Shown piece after piece: positions 27,517 through 36,600 of a DNA stretch of 64,000 nt. The notes beneath the pieces are model-generated. The model searched no databases, had not been told where the DNA came from, and saw only the letters and a list, made by a program, of their open reading frames with translations. The stretch comes from DASQBT01 sp963782495 (GTDB lineage Bacteria > Pseudomonadota > Gammaproteobacteria > Burkholderiales > Thiobacillaceae). A program made the position numbers and the translations under genes. Numbering within the stretch: the stretch's first letter is position 1; each line of letters starts with the position of its first letter. The stretch lies in NCBI GenBank assembly GCA_963782495.1, contig CAWAJU010000007.1, positions 62,001 to 126,000 on the forward strand. Direction: 5' to 3'.

Positions 27517-28098
27517 ATGAAGTCAACCCGGTGCGCAACTATACTCGCGCTAGTCCTCGCCACCCTGAGCGTCTGCGTCCGCGCCAGCCAGGAGTCCTTG
27601 ACGATCGATCCGGCACACACCTTCCCGAGCTTCGAAGTCGGCCACCGGGGGCTCTCCACACAACGCGGCCGCTTCAACCAGACCAACGGCAAGGTCGTCA
27701 TGGATCAGCAGCAGAAGACCGGAAGCGTGGACATCACCATAGACGCCAATTCCATCGACACGGGCGTACCACCGTTGGACGATGTGCTGCGCGGCGTGGA
27801 TTTCCTGAACGTGGCGCAGCATCCCACCCTCAGCTTCCACTCCACGGAAATCAAGTTTGACGGAGATCAATTGGCGACGGTGGACGGCGTGTTCACCATG
27901 CTGGGTGTTTCCCGGCCTGTCACCCTTACCGTCACTCACTATGAATGCGGAGTTGACCCAGTCACCTCCAATTATGTCTGTGGCGTCGATGCCGAAACCA
28001 GCTTCAAACGCTCGGATTATGGCATGACCAAGCTCGTCCCCTTTGTCAGCGACGACGTGAAACTCAAGGTCCAGGTGGAGGCGATCCGCGATCAATAG
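27517..28098 (+). CDS. YceI family periplasmic lipid-binding-like protein
   Basis: The 193-residue protein carries a signal peptide (about 1-23, ending VRAS) and the YceI lipocalin-like fold: IDPAHTFPSFEVGH, SVDITIDANSIDTG, DFLNVAQHPTLSFHST and the C-terminal DVKLKVQVEAIR. Relatives bind polyprenoids or other isoprenoid lipids in the periplasm and are often linked to stress or acid response. It stands alone, 78 bases after spoVR and behind the hairpin. The two cysteines in HYECGVDPVTSNYVCGVD could form a disulfide, which is less usual for the family. Confidence 0.9.
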   Translation: MKSTRCATILALVLATLSVCVRASQESLTIDPAHTFPSFEVGHRGLSTQRGRFNQTNGKVVMDQQQKTGSVDITIDANSIDTGVPPLDDVLRGVDFLNVAQHPTLSFHSTEIKFDGDQLATVDGVFTMLGVSRPVTLTVTHYECGVDPVTSNYVCGVDAETSFKRSDYGMTKLVPFVSDDVKLKVQVEAIRDQ

Positions 28099-28429
28099 TC
28101 GGCTCGGCGAAACCAGGGTCTACCTGAGGCCTCTTTTCGCGATGGCCAGGCGCTTGCCCGCCCGACCGTACGAGTGATCTTTCACTGGGCAGGCAATTCC
28201 GTCGCGGGGCGCGAAGCGCAACATTTCGACACGCGCCCTTTATCCTGGTTCGGCTTCGGCCAGCCTGGTGCCGCTCACATGAGGTGTTGGGTTGGAGTGT
28301 GGTGTGCAGTTCACCCGGGTGCGTACTCAGCTTGTAGGGAGTTGTGAGAAAGGCCATCCCCATCACCAGAAATACCAAGCCCGGAACGACCGAAACAAAC
28401 ATTGGGGGGAGAGCGCCCTTCGACCTCAT
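28064..28429 (-). CDS. Possible small membrane protein
   Basis: The ATG at 28429 follows a good ribosome-binding site (AGGAG six bases before it), and the first 30 codons give one clear membrane helix (FVSVVPGLVFLVMGMAFLTT). After about residue 35 the sequence turns Arg- and Pro-rich, as read-through noncoding sequence does, and its end overlaps the convergent YceI gene. Either it is a genuine short membrane protein, or a truncated gene whose frame happens to stay open. No family recognised. Confidence 0.3.
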   Translation of the reverse strand: MRSKGALPPMFVSVVPGLVFLVMGMAFLTTPYKLSTHPGELHTTLQPNTSCERHQAGRSRTRIKGACRNVALRAPRRNCLPSERSLVRSGGQAPGHREKRPQVDPGFAEPTIDRGSPPPGP

Positions 28430-28737
28430 GGATATCTCCTGCGCGTCATCATTGACTGTCACGGATTCCTTTTTACAAACCCAAGAGTAAAAGCTGAGTA
28501 ACGAATCCGAAACGTCTGTCCGAAAGCGCCGAGTTCTGTCAGCCCTGTCCACTATCGGCGGCTTATCCTGTCGAAAGCGCCAACATTCCCGCCATTCGAA
28601 CCAGTCGAATACTCAATGAAGTTCCCGCGCTGGTGCCACCGATTCCTTGGCAGAGGCTTCACATCCTCAGTCAGCAGGCGCGAACGTGCCCGACCTTACG
28701 CTTCCACCCGCGGTGCGAGAGTGCTGGCGGCTGACTA
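28430..28737. other. Intergenic stretch without a recognisable gene
   Basis: About 300 bases between the possible small membrane protein and the end of the GGDEF-EAL gene. I see no protein-like frame, tRNA-like fold or strong hairpin here. Confidence 0.5.
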
Positions 28738-31155
28738 TCAGTCCGCAGGCGCGGATGATATTTCCGCGGGACAGAACGGGACATGCCGTTGCAAACGCTC
28801 CTCGAACGCCTCCAGCGGCAGCGGCTCGGAGAACAGATACCCCTGGAAGGCAACGCAGCCGTACTCGACGAGACCTTGCCTTTGCGCCTCTGTCTCCACT
28901 CCTTCAGCGATGACATCCAGTCCCAGAGATTTTCCCATACTGATGATGGTCTGTACGACCACCGCGTCATCGGCGTTGCCGGTGATATTTTGGGTGAAGC
29001 TGGGGTCGATTTTCAACTGATCCAGCGGTAGACGTTTGAGACAGGACAATGATGAGAATCCGGTGCCGAAATCATCTATGGCAAATCCAACACCCAAGGC
29101 TTTCAGCGCCTCCATGCGCGTCATGGTTTCCACGACGTTGTCCATTGCGATACTCTCGGTCAACTCAATCCGCAGGCGCGTCGGATCCGCGCCGGATCGG
29201 GCCAGCGCTTGCGTGACCTGGGCGACAAACTCCGGCTGCCGAAACTGCCGTGCGCCGACATTGACCGCTAGCCGCAGCTCGCGAGTCGCGTAGGCGCCGG
29301 ACCACGCCTTGATCTGGGCGCAGGCGGAAGCCAGCACCCATCGTCCGATTGGAACGATCAACCCAGTTTCTTCCGCGAGCGGAATGAAGTCGGCTGACCG
29401 AAGCAGGCCGCGCTGCGGATGCGCCCAGCGCAGCAACGCCTCGGCACCGATGACAAGCCCAGCTCCATCAACCTGCGCCTGATAATGCAGACGCAGTTGA
29501 CCACCCTCGATTGCCAGTCGCAGGTAGGCCTCCATGGCGCTGCGTTCGTCCAGGGCAATCTGCATCGCCGGGTCGAAGAAGCGCAGCGCATTGCCTCCGA
29601 CGCTCTTGGCGTTGTACATGGCCAGGTCGGCATGCTTGACCACCGTATCAACTGGCTCTTCCTGTCCATGAAACAGGGCAACGCCCAGGCTGGCAGTGCA
29701 GTGGAACTCATGCCCGCCGAGCTTGTAAGGCTGGGCCAGGGTCACGCGCAATTTCTCGCCCACCAGGTCGCTCTGCACGGCGGCATCATGAACATCGACA
29801 CTCAGGTCTTCGAGCATGACGACAAACTCGTCGCCGCCCAGCCGCGCGACGGTGTCGTGTGCGCGCACGCTGGCCTGTATGCGCAGCGCCACCTCGATCA
29901 GCAACTGGTCGCCGACATCGTGGCCGCGCGTGTCATTAAGCGTCTTGAAGGTGTCCAGATCCAGCAAGAGCAGCGCGCCAAAATGCCCGCTCCTGCTGCT
30001 GGCCACCAAGGCCTGCCCCATTCGGTCATGCAGCAGGCGGCGGTTGGGAAGGTGGGTCAGCGAATCATAGTAGGCCAGACGATGAATCTCGGCGGCCGCT
30101 TCCCTGTTCCTCGTGATCTCGGAATAGGTGCCGACGTAATGCGTCAGGTCCCCGTGTGGCGTATTGACCGCGGATATGGTTAACCACTCGGCGTAGATCC
30201 TGCCGCTCTTGTGCCGGTTCCAGATCTCACCCTGCCACCTTCCGGAATCTCCGAGCGCCTGCCAGATCCGCTGATAGAACGCCTGGTCATGACGACCTGA
30301 CTTCAGCAGTGCGGGAGACCGGCCGATCGCCTCCTCGGGCATGTAGCCGGTCAGCCTGGAAAAGGCCCGATTCACCCGAACGATGACGCCCTTCGGATCG
30401 GTGACGATGATCCCCTCCTGCGACTCGAAGGCGATGCCGGCAATGCGCAACTCCTCTTCGGCATGTTTGCGCTCGGTGATGTCGGTGACAAAGAGCCGGA
30501 TCAGGTTCACATCCCGAGGGCGAGAAATATGCAGTTCGTAAATCGCACCATCCAGTTCCGCTTCATGGCTGATTTCTCCCGGCTGCCCGCCTTGCCGCAG
30601 ATCGGCAATCGGACTCGTCAAGCCATTCAGGAGGGGATGCCGCGTTCCCATCGCACTCAAATCGGGAAATACCCTTTCGGCTGCGGGATTCGCATAGATC
30701 ACTTCTCCGTCCGCATCGAGTTCAATCACGGGACTGGGGTGCAAGCGCGGGAACGAAGCCAGGCGAAGTATCTCTTCTTGCGTGTAGTGGCGCTCGACAC
30801 CGTGTGAGATGTTCCGCAGCAGGTCATCCATCTGATAAGGCTTGAGCAGATACGAATACGCCCCCTGCTTGGTCGCTTCAATGGCAGTATCCATCGACGC
30901 GTGTCCGGTCAGGACGATCGCCTCGGTCAGTGGATTAATCGCCTTGATACGCGCCATGACCTCGATGCCGTCCATGTCCGGCAGCATCAGGTCGATCAAC
31001 GCCACGCTGATTCCACCCGGTTTGGCCGCCGCAATCGCCTCCGCGCCGGTGCCGGCCACAACCGTGTCATAAGCCTTGCTCCGCAGTATGACAGCCAGCG
31101 TCTTTCTGTGGTTTGGGTCATCGTCAACCACCAGAATCTTGCTGTTCTGCTTCAT
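28738..31155 (-). CDS. Receiver-PAS-PAS-GGDEF-EAL cyclic-di-GMP enzyme
   Basis: Over 805 residues: receiver (Asp55 in IDLMLPDMDG), PAS (about 145-235), a second PAS (about 245-360), GGDEF (440-444, with the RxxD inhibitory site RAHD five residues before), and EAL (EAL at 572-574, with DDFGTGFSS further on). Both catalytic signatures look intact, so it may make and degrade c-di-GMP under receiver control. The start is the ATG at 31155, with GGGAG five bases upstream; the frame runs 25 codons further up without better support. Its first 240 residues closely match the REC-PAS front of the hybrid kinase at 11717, so the two probably answer to similar upstream signals. Confidence 0.92.
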   Translation of the reverse strand: MKQNSKILVVDDDPNHRKTLAVILRSKAYDTVVAGTGAEAIAAAKPGGISVALIDLMLPDMDGIEVMARIKAINPLTEAIVLTGHASMDTAIEATKQGAYSYLLKPYQMDDLLRNISHGVERHYTQEEILRLASFPRLHPSPVIELDADGEVIYANPAAERVFPDLSAMGTRHPLLNGLTSPIADLRQGGQPGEISHEAELDGAIYELHISRPRDVNLIRLFVTDITERKHAEEELRIAGIAFESQEGIIVTDPKGVIVRVNRAFSRLTGYMPEEAIGRSPALLKSGRHDQAFYQRIWQALGDSGRWQGEIWNRHKSGRIYAEWLTISAVNTPHGDLTHYVGTYSEITRNREAAAEIHRLAYYDSLTHLPNRRLLHDRMGQALVASSRSGHFGALLLLDLDTFKTLNDTRGHDVGDQLLIEVALRIQASVRAHDTVARLGGDEFVVMLEDLSVDVHDAAVQSDLVGEKLRVTLAQPYKLGGHEFHCTASLGVALFHGQEEPVDTVVKHADLAMYNAKSVGGNALRFFDPAMQIALDERSAMEAYLRLAIEGGQLRLHYQAQVDGAGLVIGAEALLRWAHPQRGLLRSADFIPLAEETGLIVPIGRWVLASACAQIKAWSGAYATRELRLAVNVGARQFRQPEFVAQVTQALARSGADPTRLRIELTESIAMDNVVETMTRMEALKALGVGFAIDDFGTGFSSLSCLKRLPLDQLKIDPSFTQNITGNADDAVVVQTIISMGKSLGLDVIAEGVETEAQRQGLVEYGCVAFQGYLFSEPLPLEAFEERLQRHVPFCPAEISSAPAD

Positions 31156-31557
31156 GATGCTCCCAAGGACGCTCTGCAAAGGCCCTTTATGATTGAACGA
31201 TGCGGATAGATGACGAGACTGGAACCGCACTATTTATTTTATTTATAGACAGTAATAAGGGCTTTGCCCTATTTCTGAAGGCACGGATGCGAGGTTTCTT
31301 CTGCACGTCCACATGTGCCATCTCTGCGGACTTGTGGAGTGACAGCGCCGCGACCCTATATGAAAGTCACGCGGTTGCGTCACCGAATTTCCTTGCGGCG
31401 AGGCAATATTCCTATTTCTGAGCCGGCTGGCGATCAGATGCGCGGCCTCACCATGCCGCCAGATGACGCAAGACGCCTCGCGCCGACGGCAGGGGCGAGC
31501 CGATTGGCTCGCGACAGTGCCGCTCGGTCACATCGAGAGTTTGAAGGCGGTCGGCAA
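31156..31557. other. Intergenic stretch, holds one hairpin
   Basis: The 400 bases between the two minus-strand genes hold the control region of the c-di-GMP gene (right of 31155) and the hairpin listed at 31495-31512. No protein-like frame or RNA gene is evident. Confidence 0.5.
31495..31512 (-). terminator. Hairpin after the PEP-CTERM gene
   Basis: GCGAGCC-GATT-GGCTCGC is a perfect 7-bp stem with a four-base loop, about 46 bases past the stop of the PEP-CTERM gene. No T-run follows on the minus strand, so termination strength is uncertain. Confidence 0.45.
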
Positions 31558-32229
31558 TCAGGCGCTTGCCGGAGTCGCCGGCCAGGTTGTGCGCCGCCTC
31601 GAGTAGCCGAGCCCGACCAAACCCAGGGTCATGAGTGCCAGCGTTGCGGGTTCCGGAACGGAGCTGGCGGGCCTGACGCGCTTCTCGGAAAAGACGTCGA
31701 TTTCAGCGCTGTCCGCCCACTTGTTTTCTGACTCCACTCTGTACGGATAGTCCACATACCCATAGGTCGGGTATGAACCGTAGCATGTCGTCCACCAAAA
31801 CCAACTGCCGCAGGTATAAGCATAGCTTTGCCACCCAGTCTGGACATACTCCCAGTTGTCGAACCAGGCCGAATCGCTGGCCCAGCCTGAGACAGATGGA
31901 TTGAACAAACCTCCGCTTGAATAGATGAAGTCGTGGCTCGCGGAAAATACGCCGCCGCCGACGTTGTAGAAGGTCTCGCTGAAGGACTGGCCATCACCGG
32001 AGTCGAAGGTAATGTCGATATCCTTAAGGGCGTCTGAGTAGGATCCTGCCGATGGCGCCAGGGAAAGCGTCAGCGACAGGGTGGCCGTGTCACCCGCGCC
32101 GATGCCGGAAGGCACCGAGAAATCGCCGACGCTGATCACGCCGCCGGCAGCGGCGTGCGCAAAACAGAGGCCGGCGACTGCCAGCGGGACAATGAGCTTC
32201 GACTTGAACGCATCGCATGCGCTTTTCAT
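31558..32229 (-). CDS. PEP-CTERM sorting domain protein
   Basis: The 223-residue protein has a signal peptide (about 1-29, ending AHAAAG), a beta-rich middle dominated by Ser, Gly, Tyr and Trp, and a C-terminal sorting signal: VPEPATLAL, a hydrophobic helix, and the SRRR stop. That tripartite tail is the PEP-CTERM signal cut by exosortase A in exopolysaccharide-making Gram-negatives, so it should end up exported and attached or released at the surface. The extra 10 residues after the Arg cluster are slightly unusual. A candidate sigma-54 promoter lies about 100 bases upstream. No exosortase or polysaccharide genes are in the window. Confidence 0.88.
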   Translation of the reverse strand: MKSACDAFKSKLIVPLAVAGLCFAHAAAGGVISVGDFSVPSGIGAGDTATLSLTLSLAPSAGSYSDALKDIDITFDSGDGQSFSETFYNVGGGVFSASHDFIYSSGGLFNPSVSGWASDSAWFDNWEYVQTGWQSYAYTCGSWFWWTTCYGSYPTYGYVDYPYRVESENKWADSAEIDVFSEKRVRPASSVPEPATLALMTLGLVGLGYSRRRTTWPATPASA

Positions 32230-32262
32230 GATTTGTGATCCCCCAAGAATGGTTTTTAGTGG

Positions 32263-32279
32263 CGTAATTGGAAATTACG
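32263..32279. promoter_or_regulatory. Perfect palindrome upstream of the PEP-CTERM gene
   Basis: CGTAATT-GGA-AATTACG has 7-base arms and a 3-base centre, 34 bases upstream of the start codon and inside the predicted leader of the sigma-54 transcript. It could be an operator or a small RNA hairpin. Confidence 0.35.
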
Positions 32280-32321
32280 TTCTTTTGCTAAACGAGCAGC
32301 TTTGGCCCCGGCAAGGAGTGA

Positions 32322-32337
32322 TGCAATGCGCATGCCA
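32322..32337 (-). promoter_or_regulatory. Candidate sigma-54 promoter of the PEP-CTERM gene
   Basis: On the minus strand the site reads TGGCATGCGCATTGCA. It has the invariant GG and GC ten bases apart and departs from TGGCACR-N4-TTGCW only at the C of CAC. It lies 93-108 bases upstream of the ATG at 32229. PEP-CTERM genes in several betaproteobacteria depend on RpoN with a PrsR-type activator, which fits. Confidence 0.6.
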
Positions 32338-32574
32338 CAGGATGTAAACGGTTGCTTAGACGGGGGATTTCAGGCTAGGCTGGCTCAATTCTGGCGAAAG
32401 CCGCTTGGGCAGCATGTTTCACCTTGCCGGATTCAGCCTCGTCGGGGTGACGGAGAGCATGCATTGCTGTCGCGATTCCAACGGCGAGTTATCGCTGGAC
32501 AAACCGCAGACCTTTCGGCAGCACTGGCCTTCGTACCGACCGTACTGACACATCTGGGCGCGCTTGCTGAAACT

Positions 32575-33675
32575 CTAGGGAAACTCTGCAAAAGTCACGG
32601 CGCATTTGAACTGCACAGCAAGACCACGCGGCGGGCAGCATTCCTGGCCGAGACGAAGCGCGTTGTGCCGTGGGGCGAGTTGTACGCGGTGATCGCGCCG
32701 TTCTACCCCAAGGGCGAAGGCGGGCGGCCGACGGTGGGTTTGGAGCGCATGCTGCGCATCCACTTTCTGCAACAGTGGTTCAACCTGTCCGACCCGGCAA
32801 CGGAAGAATCGCTGTACGACTCGGTCGCAATGCGCCGCTTCGTCGGCATTGACCTGGGGCGCGAGGCCGCGCCGGACGAGAGCACCATTCTGCGCTTCCG
32901 CCATCTGCTGGAGACCCACCACGTGGGCAGGAAGCTGTTCGAACCGGTGCACCGACAACCTGGAAGCACAAGGCCTGAAGGTTTCCACCGGCACCATCGT
33001 GGACGCTACCATCATTAACGCTCCGCCCTCGACCAAGAACCGCGACAAGAAGCGGGACCCGGATATGCACCAGACCAAGAAAGGCAACCAGTGGTACTTC
33101 GGCATGAAGGCACACATGGGGGTGGACAGCAACACCAAGGTCATTCATTCGGTGCTGGCCACTGCCGCCAATGTGGCTGACGCGGCAGTCTTGCCCGACC
33201 TGCTGCACGGGGACGAAACGCGAGTGTGGGGCGACCAGGCTTACCGGTGCCAAACAGCGCTCATCAAGCAGCATGTGCCGGCCGCAAAGGTCAACACCTT
33301 CCGGCGTTACCGCCACAAGGGGGTGGTCAACGAGACCGAGCGAGCCAGGAACAGAAGCAAATCCAGCGTGCGCGCCAAGGTTGAACAAGTCATCGGAGTC
33401 GTCAAGCGCATCTTCGGCTTCGCGAAGGCTCGATACAAGGGGTTGATGAAGAACTCCAACCGGCTGTCTGCCACCTGTGCGTTGGCGAATCTGTACATGA
33501 TGCGACACCACTTTATACGGAGCAGAGGGGTGAGGTCCGTCCGATCAACGGGAAATGGACCGCCAGAGACTACGAAGACGGAGAAGCGAACTTCAATTCA
33601 AGCCCATTTCATGCCGCTGACCTTCAAGCACGCTCGACGCTCATGGTAATTGGGGCTTCTTCAGAGGTTCCCTAG
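32575..33675. mobile_element. IS5-family insertion sequence with CTAG target duplication
   Basis: The element itself is 32579-33671 (1093 bp). Its left end GGAAACTCTGCAAAAGTC and the complement of its right end GGAACCTCTGAAGAAGCC agree at 14 of 18 positions. It is flanked on both sides by CTAG (32575-32578 and 33672-33675), the usual 4-base IS5-type target. The transposase inside is broken (listed separately). The right-hand CTAG also supplies the TAG stop of the autotransporter gene. Confidence 0.88.
32579..33649 (+). pseudogene. IS5-family transposase, frameshifted
   Basis: The protein is readable in two frames. The first part (TRRAAFLAETKRVVPW, the FLQQWFNLSDPATEESLYDS region, and DESTILRFRHLLE) ends in a shifted tail after LFEPVH near 32950. 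The second part picks up at TDNLEAQGLK and carries the DDE-transposase core: DATIINAP, YFGMKAHMGVD, WGDQAY and the ETERARNRSKSSVRAKVEQ stretch with the catalytic Glu region. An extra C at about 32949-32950 (GTGCACCGAC) explains the shift. No ATG, GTG or TTG in frame is found between the left end and the conserved start. Both defects argue for an inactive copy. Confidence 0.85.
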
Positions 33676-36600
33676 AAGTTGATGCGCAGTTCCCCGAACA
33701 GTGCATGCGCCCGATAGCCCTCTCGCGCTTCACCCTGGTAACGCAGTGCAGCCGTCACACCGCTGTTGGCCACGTAGCTCAGGCTCGCGCCGAAGAGGGC
33801 GCCGTCGCGCGGCACATCCTGGCCTGGCAAGGCGAAGGAAGTGCCGGGTGCCCCGGCATAGCCGGCAGTGATCACCCGGTCGTCAAGGTCGAAGTCGTGG
33901 CTCCATGCGGCGTTCAAGCCGCTGACGAAATCGCCGTTGCGCCACGCGGTGTGATGCACGGCGCGCAGACCCAATTCGGCATTCAGGCTGTCGGTGTTTT
34001 TCGATTCCATCAGCAAGTTCAGCGCCCCTGCGCCGGTTTCATTAAAGGCTTTTTCCTCGATCCGGGCATAGTTCAGTGCGGCGTACGGTCCCTTGCTCCA
34101 TGCACCCGCCCCAGACAGGTAGCCGCCGGTCAGCGAAGCGGCCAGGACATTGCCGTCATGGCTGCTCACGGCGAGACGGTCGATGCCGCCGACGTTGACG
34201 CTGCGCCGCAGATCGTAAGCGTTACGGCCATGGGACAACACGCCCTGCGCGTAGGCACCGTTTTCGTTCCAGCTGCCATAGACCGACAGATAGCGGCCAC
34301 TGATGTCGCCGCCTGTCTGCGCGGCGTTGAAGTTGAGGTCTATGCGGCTGTAACCCGCTGCGGCTCCGACGATCCAGTTCTCTCCGAATTTGCGGTCGTA
34401 GCCGAGCGTGATGCCCGCCGTACGTGAGTCGAAACCAGTATAGCCGTCGGCATCGTCGTCCTGGTTCCCCCTATGGCCAAAGGCTTCAAGCCAGAGCCCA
34501 TGCTTGTGCGGCAGCGCCCTGTCGGCGTCAAGCAGACCTTCCAGCGACCGGCTGTCGCCGTCGTAGGCCAGTCGCACGGGCGCAAAGCTCGACAAGCTGC
34601 GGACCTGCAACTGGTCGTTAGCCAACACCGCGCCAAGCCGAGTGAGCAGTTGCGCGGTCTGGGCAGCAACGGCAGCGGATGCCGCATGGGACATCCCATC
34701 GTAGACTTCCGGGCTGATGCTGGTGAGCGCCCTGGCCAGCGCGGAAGGATCGGTCATGCTCTGCAATTCGCCCAGCACATCGGCCAGGTCAGCGCTGGCG
34801 CCCGGTGCGATGGCGTCAAGATAATGCCCCATGGTCGTGCCCACGCGATTCGCGGCCACCGTCGCATAGCTTGCGGCATTGGCTCGCACCTGAAGGGCGT
34901 CGTTCGTCTGGCCAAGGCTGAAACTCAACAAGGGAGTAGGCGCAGGCAGCGTGATCGAAGCGAAATTCCCGCTGATGCCGCCATCAGCCTGAATGACGTT
35001 ATAAGTGGTGGCATCCAGATAGCGCCCCGGCCCTTTGACAACAGTGAAATTGCCCCCCAGCACCACGCTGGCAGCCTGGAGCATGCCGTTGGTCCCGTCG
35101 CCGTTCACCTGGGTGTTGAAGTCACCGGTCAGTGGGAACGCGAATCCCGACACCACACTGCCGCCGAGCATGCTCACCTGGGTCAATCCGGGCATGGTTT
35201 GATCGAGCACATATACACCTTCGCCCTGCTTGATCAGAGCCTGGAAGTTGATGGCATTGAATTGCACGCTACCCGCGCCGTCCAGCGTCAGCGTGTTGAA
35301 GCCGGCACCACCGTCGACACTGGCACCGGTCACCGCGGGATTGTTTACCAGGGTCAGCGTGTCGTCGCCGTCACCGAGGTCAATGCTGCCGGCCGTGGTG
35401 GAACCTTCTCCCAGCGTGACCTGGTCATTGCCCCCGGCGGTGGTGATCGCCACGCCGGCGCCCGGGCTGCCCTTGACCTTGGTGGTCAGGATCCCTGCGT
35501 TCAGTACCGTGTCGTCGCCGTCGCCGGTCTGGATGCCGATCGCTTCGATTTTCTGCACACAAGGCGGAGATGAACAGCTATAGCCTATGGGAAGGTCGCG
35601 CGCGTCGACCGTCAGGGTTCCCGTGTTGGTGATCACGTTGTTGCCATCGCCGGCCAATATTCCCACGACCATGGACGTCACCGAGGTCTTGCGCGTCGCG
35701 CTGTTGGCGCTGTAGACGTTGGCGGTAAAGTCCTGCGCATCCGGCGCCGAAATCACGCTGATGGTGCCGTCGTTGACGATCGTATTGTCGCCGTCGCCTG
35801 CGCGGACGCCGATGGCCAGCGCATCATAGGTCGCGGTCGCGCTTCCGATGCCGCTACCGCCCCCGCCGCACCAGGTGCCGAACAGATACCAGATGCAGAT
35901 GTCGCCGCCGGTCACCTCGGTGCGCGCCTGGGCCGACGGTGCGGCCAGCACGGTCAGCGTGCCGAGGTTGTTGATGTCGTTCGCGCCATCGCCCGCCCAT
36001 ATGCCATAGGCTCTTGCGGTGGAGGTCGCCGTGCTTTTGCCGATCGCGTCGCCGAACAGGTCGCCGTCCGCGAATACCGTCACCTTGGCCTCGGGCTGCG
36101 CGGTCACCGCGAGATCCTGATCGTTGTAGATGTGGTTGGCGCCATCACCGACCTTGATGCCGTAAGCCTCGGCCTTGCTCTCGCCGGTCGCGGTCGCATT
36201 GCCGGTGCCGGTAACGCCGTTGCCATTGGCGCCCGCATAGGTTGGCGAGCTTTTCAGCACGATGGTTTCGTCGTCGCAGGTGGTCTCCGTGCTTTGCTCA
36301 TCCTCGCAAACCTGCACCGTGTTTCCATTCGCGTCCGTTTCGTCGTGGCACACGGTATTGGTGACAACCTGTTGCGAGCACACGTTCTGGGTCTTGGTGA
36401 GGTTCTTGACCGTGGTGGCCGTTGCCAGCACGGTAATGCTCTTGTCGTTGACGATGGTGTTGTCGCCATCACCGGCCAGGATGCCGGTCGCTGTGGAGGT
36501 GGCATGGCTTTCCACGCGGGTTTGCCCGTCGCCGTCGAAGGACACATGGGCGCCGCTGGCATAGCCGTATGAGAAGCCCACGCCCTCGGAGGTGACGGAC

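Larger units (their letters stand above)
32230..32574. other. Control region of the PEP-CTERM gene and former downstream flank of the autotransporter
   Basis: No gene is recognised in these 345 bases. They hold the palindrome at 32263-32279 and a sigma-54-like site at 32322-32337. The right edge is the CTAG target duplication of the IS5 element, so 32574 and below would have continued directly from the autotransporter stop codon before the insertion. Confidence 0.55.

Noticed and set aside
32940..32960. Programmed frameshift in the transposase
   Set aside because: IS5-type elements of this layout normally have one frame, no slippery A or T run is present at the shift, and the start codon is also missing, so mutation is the simpler reading.
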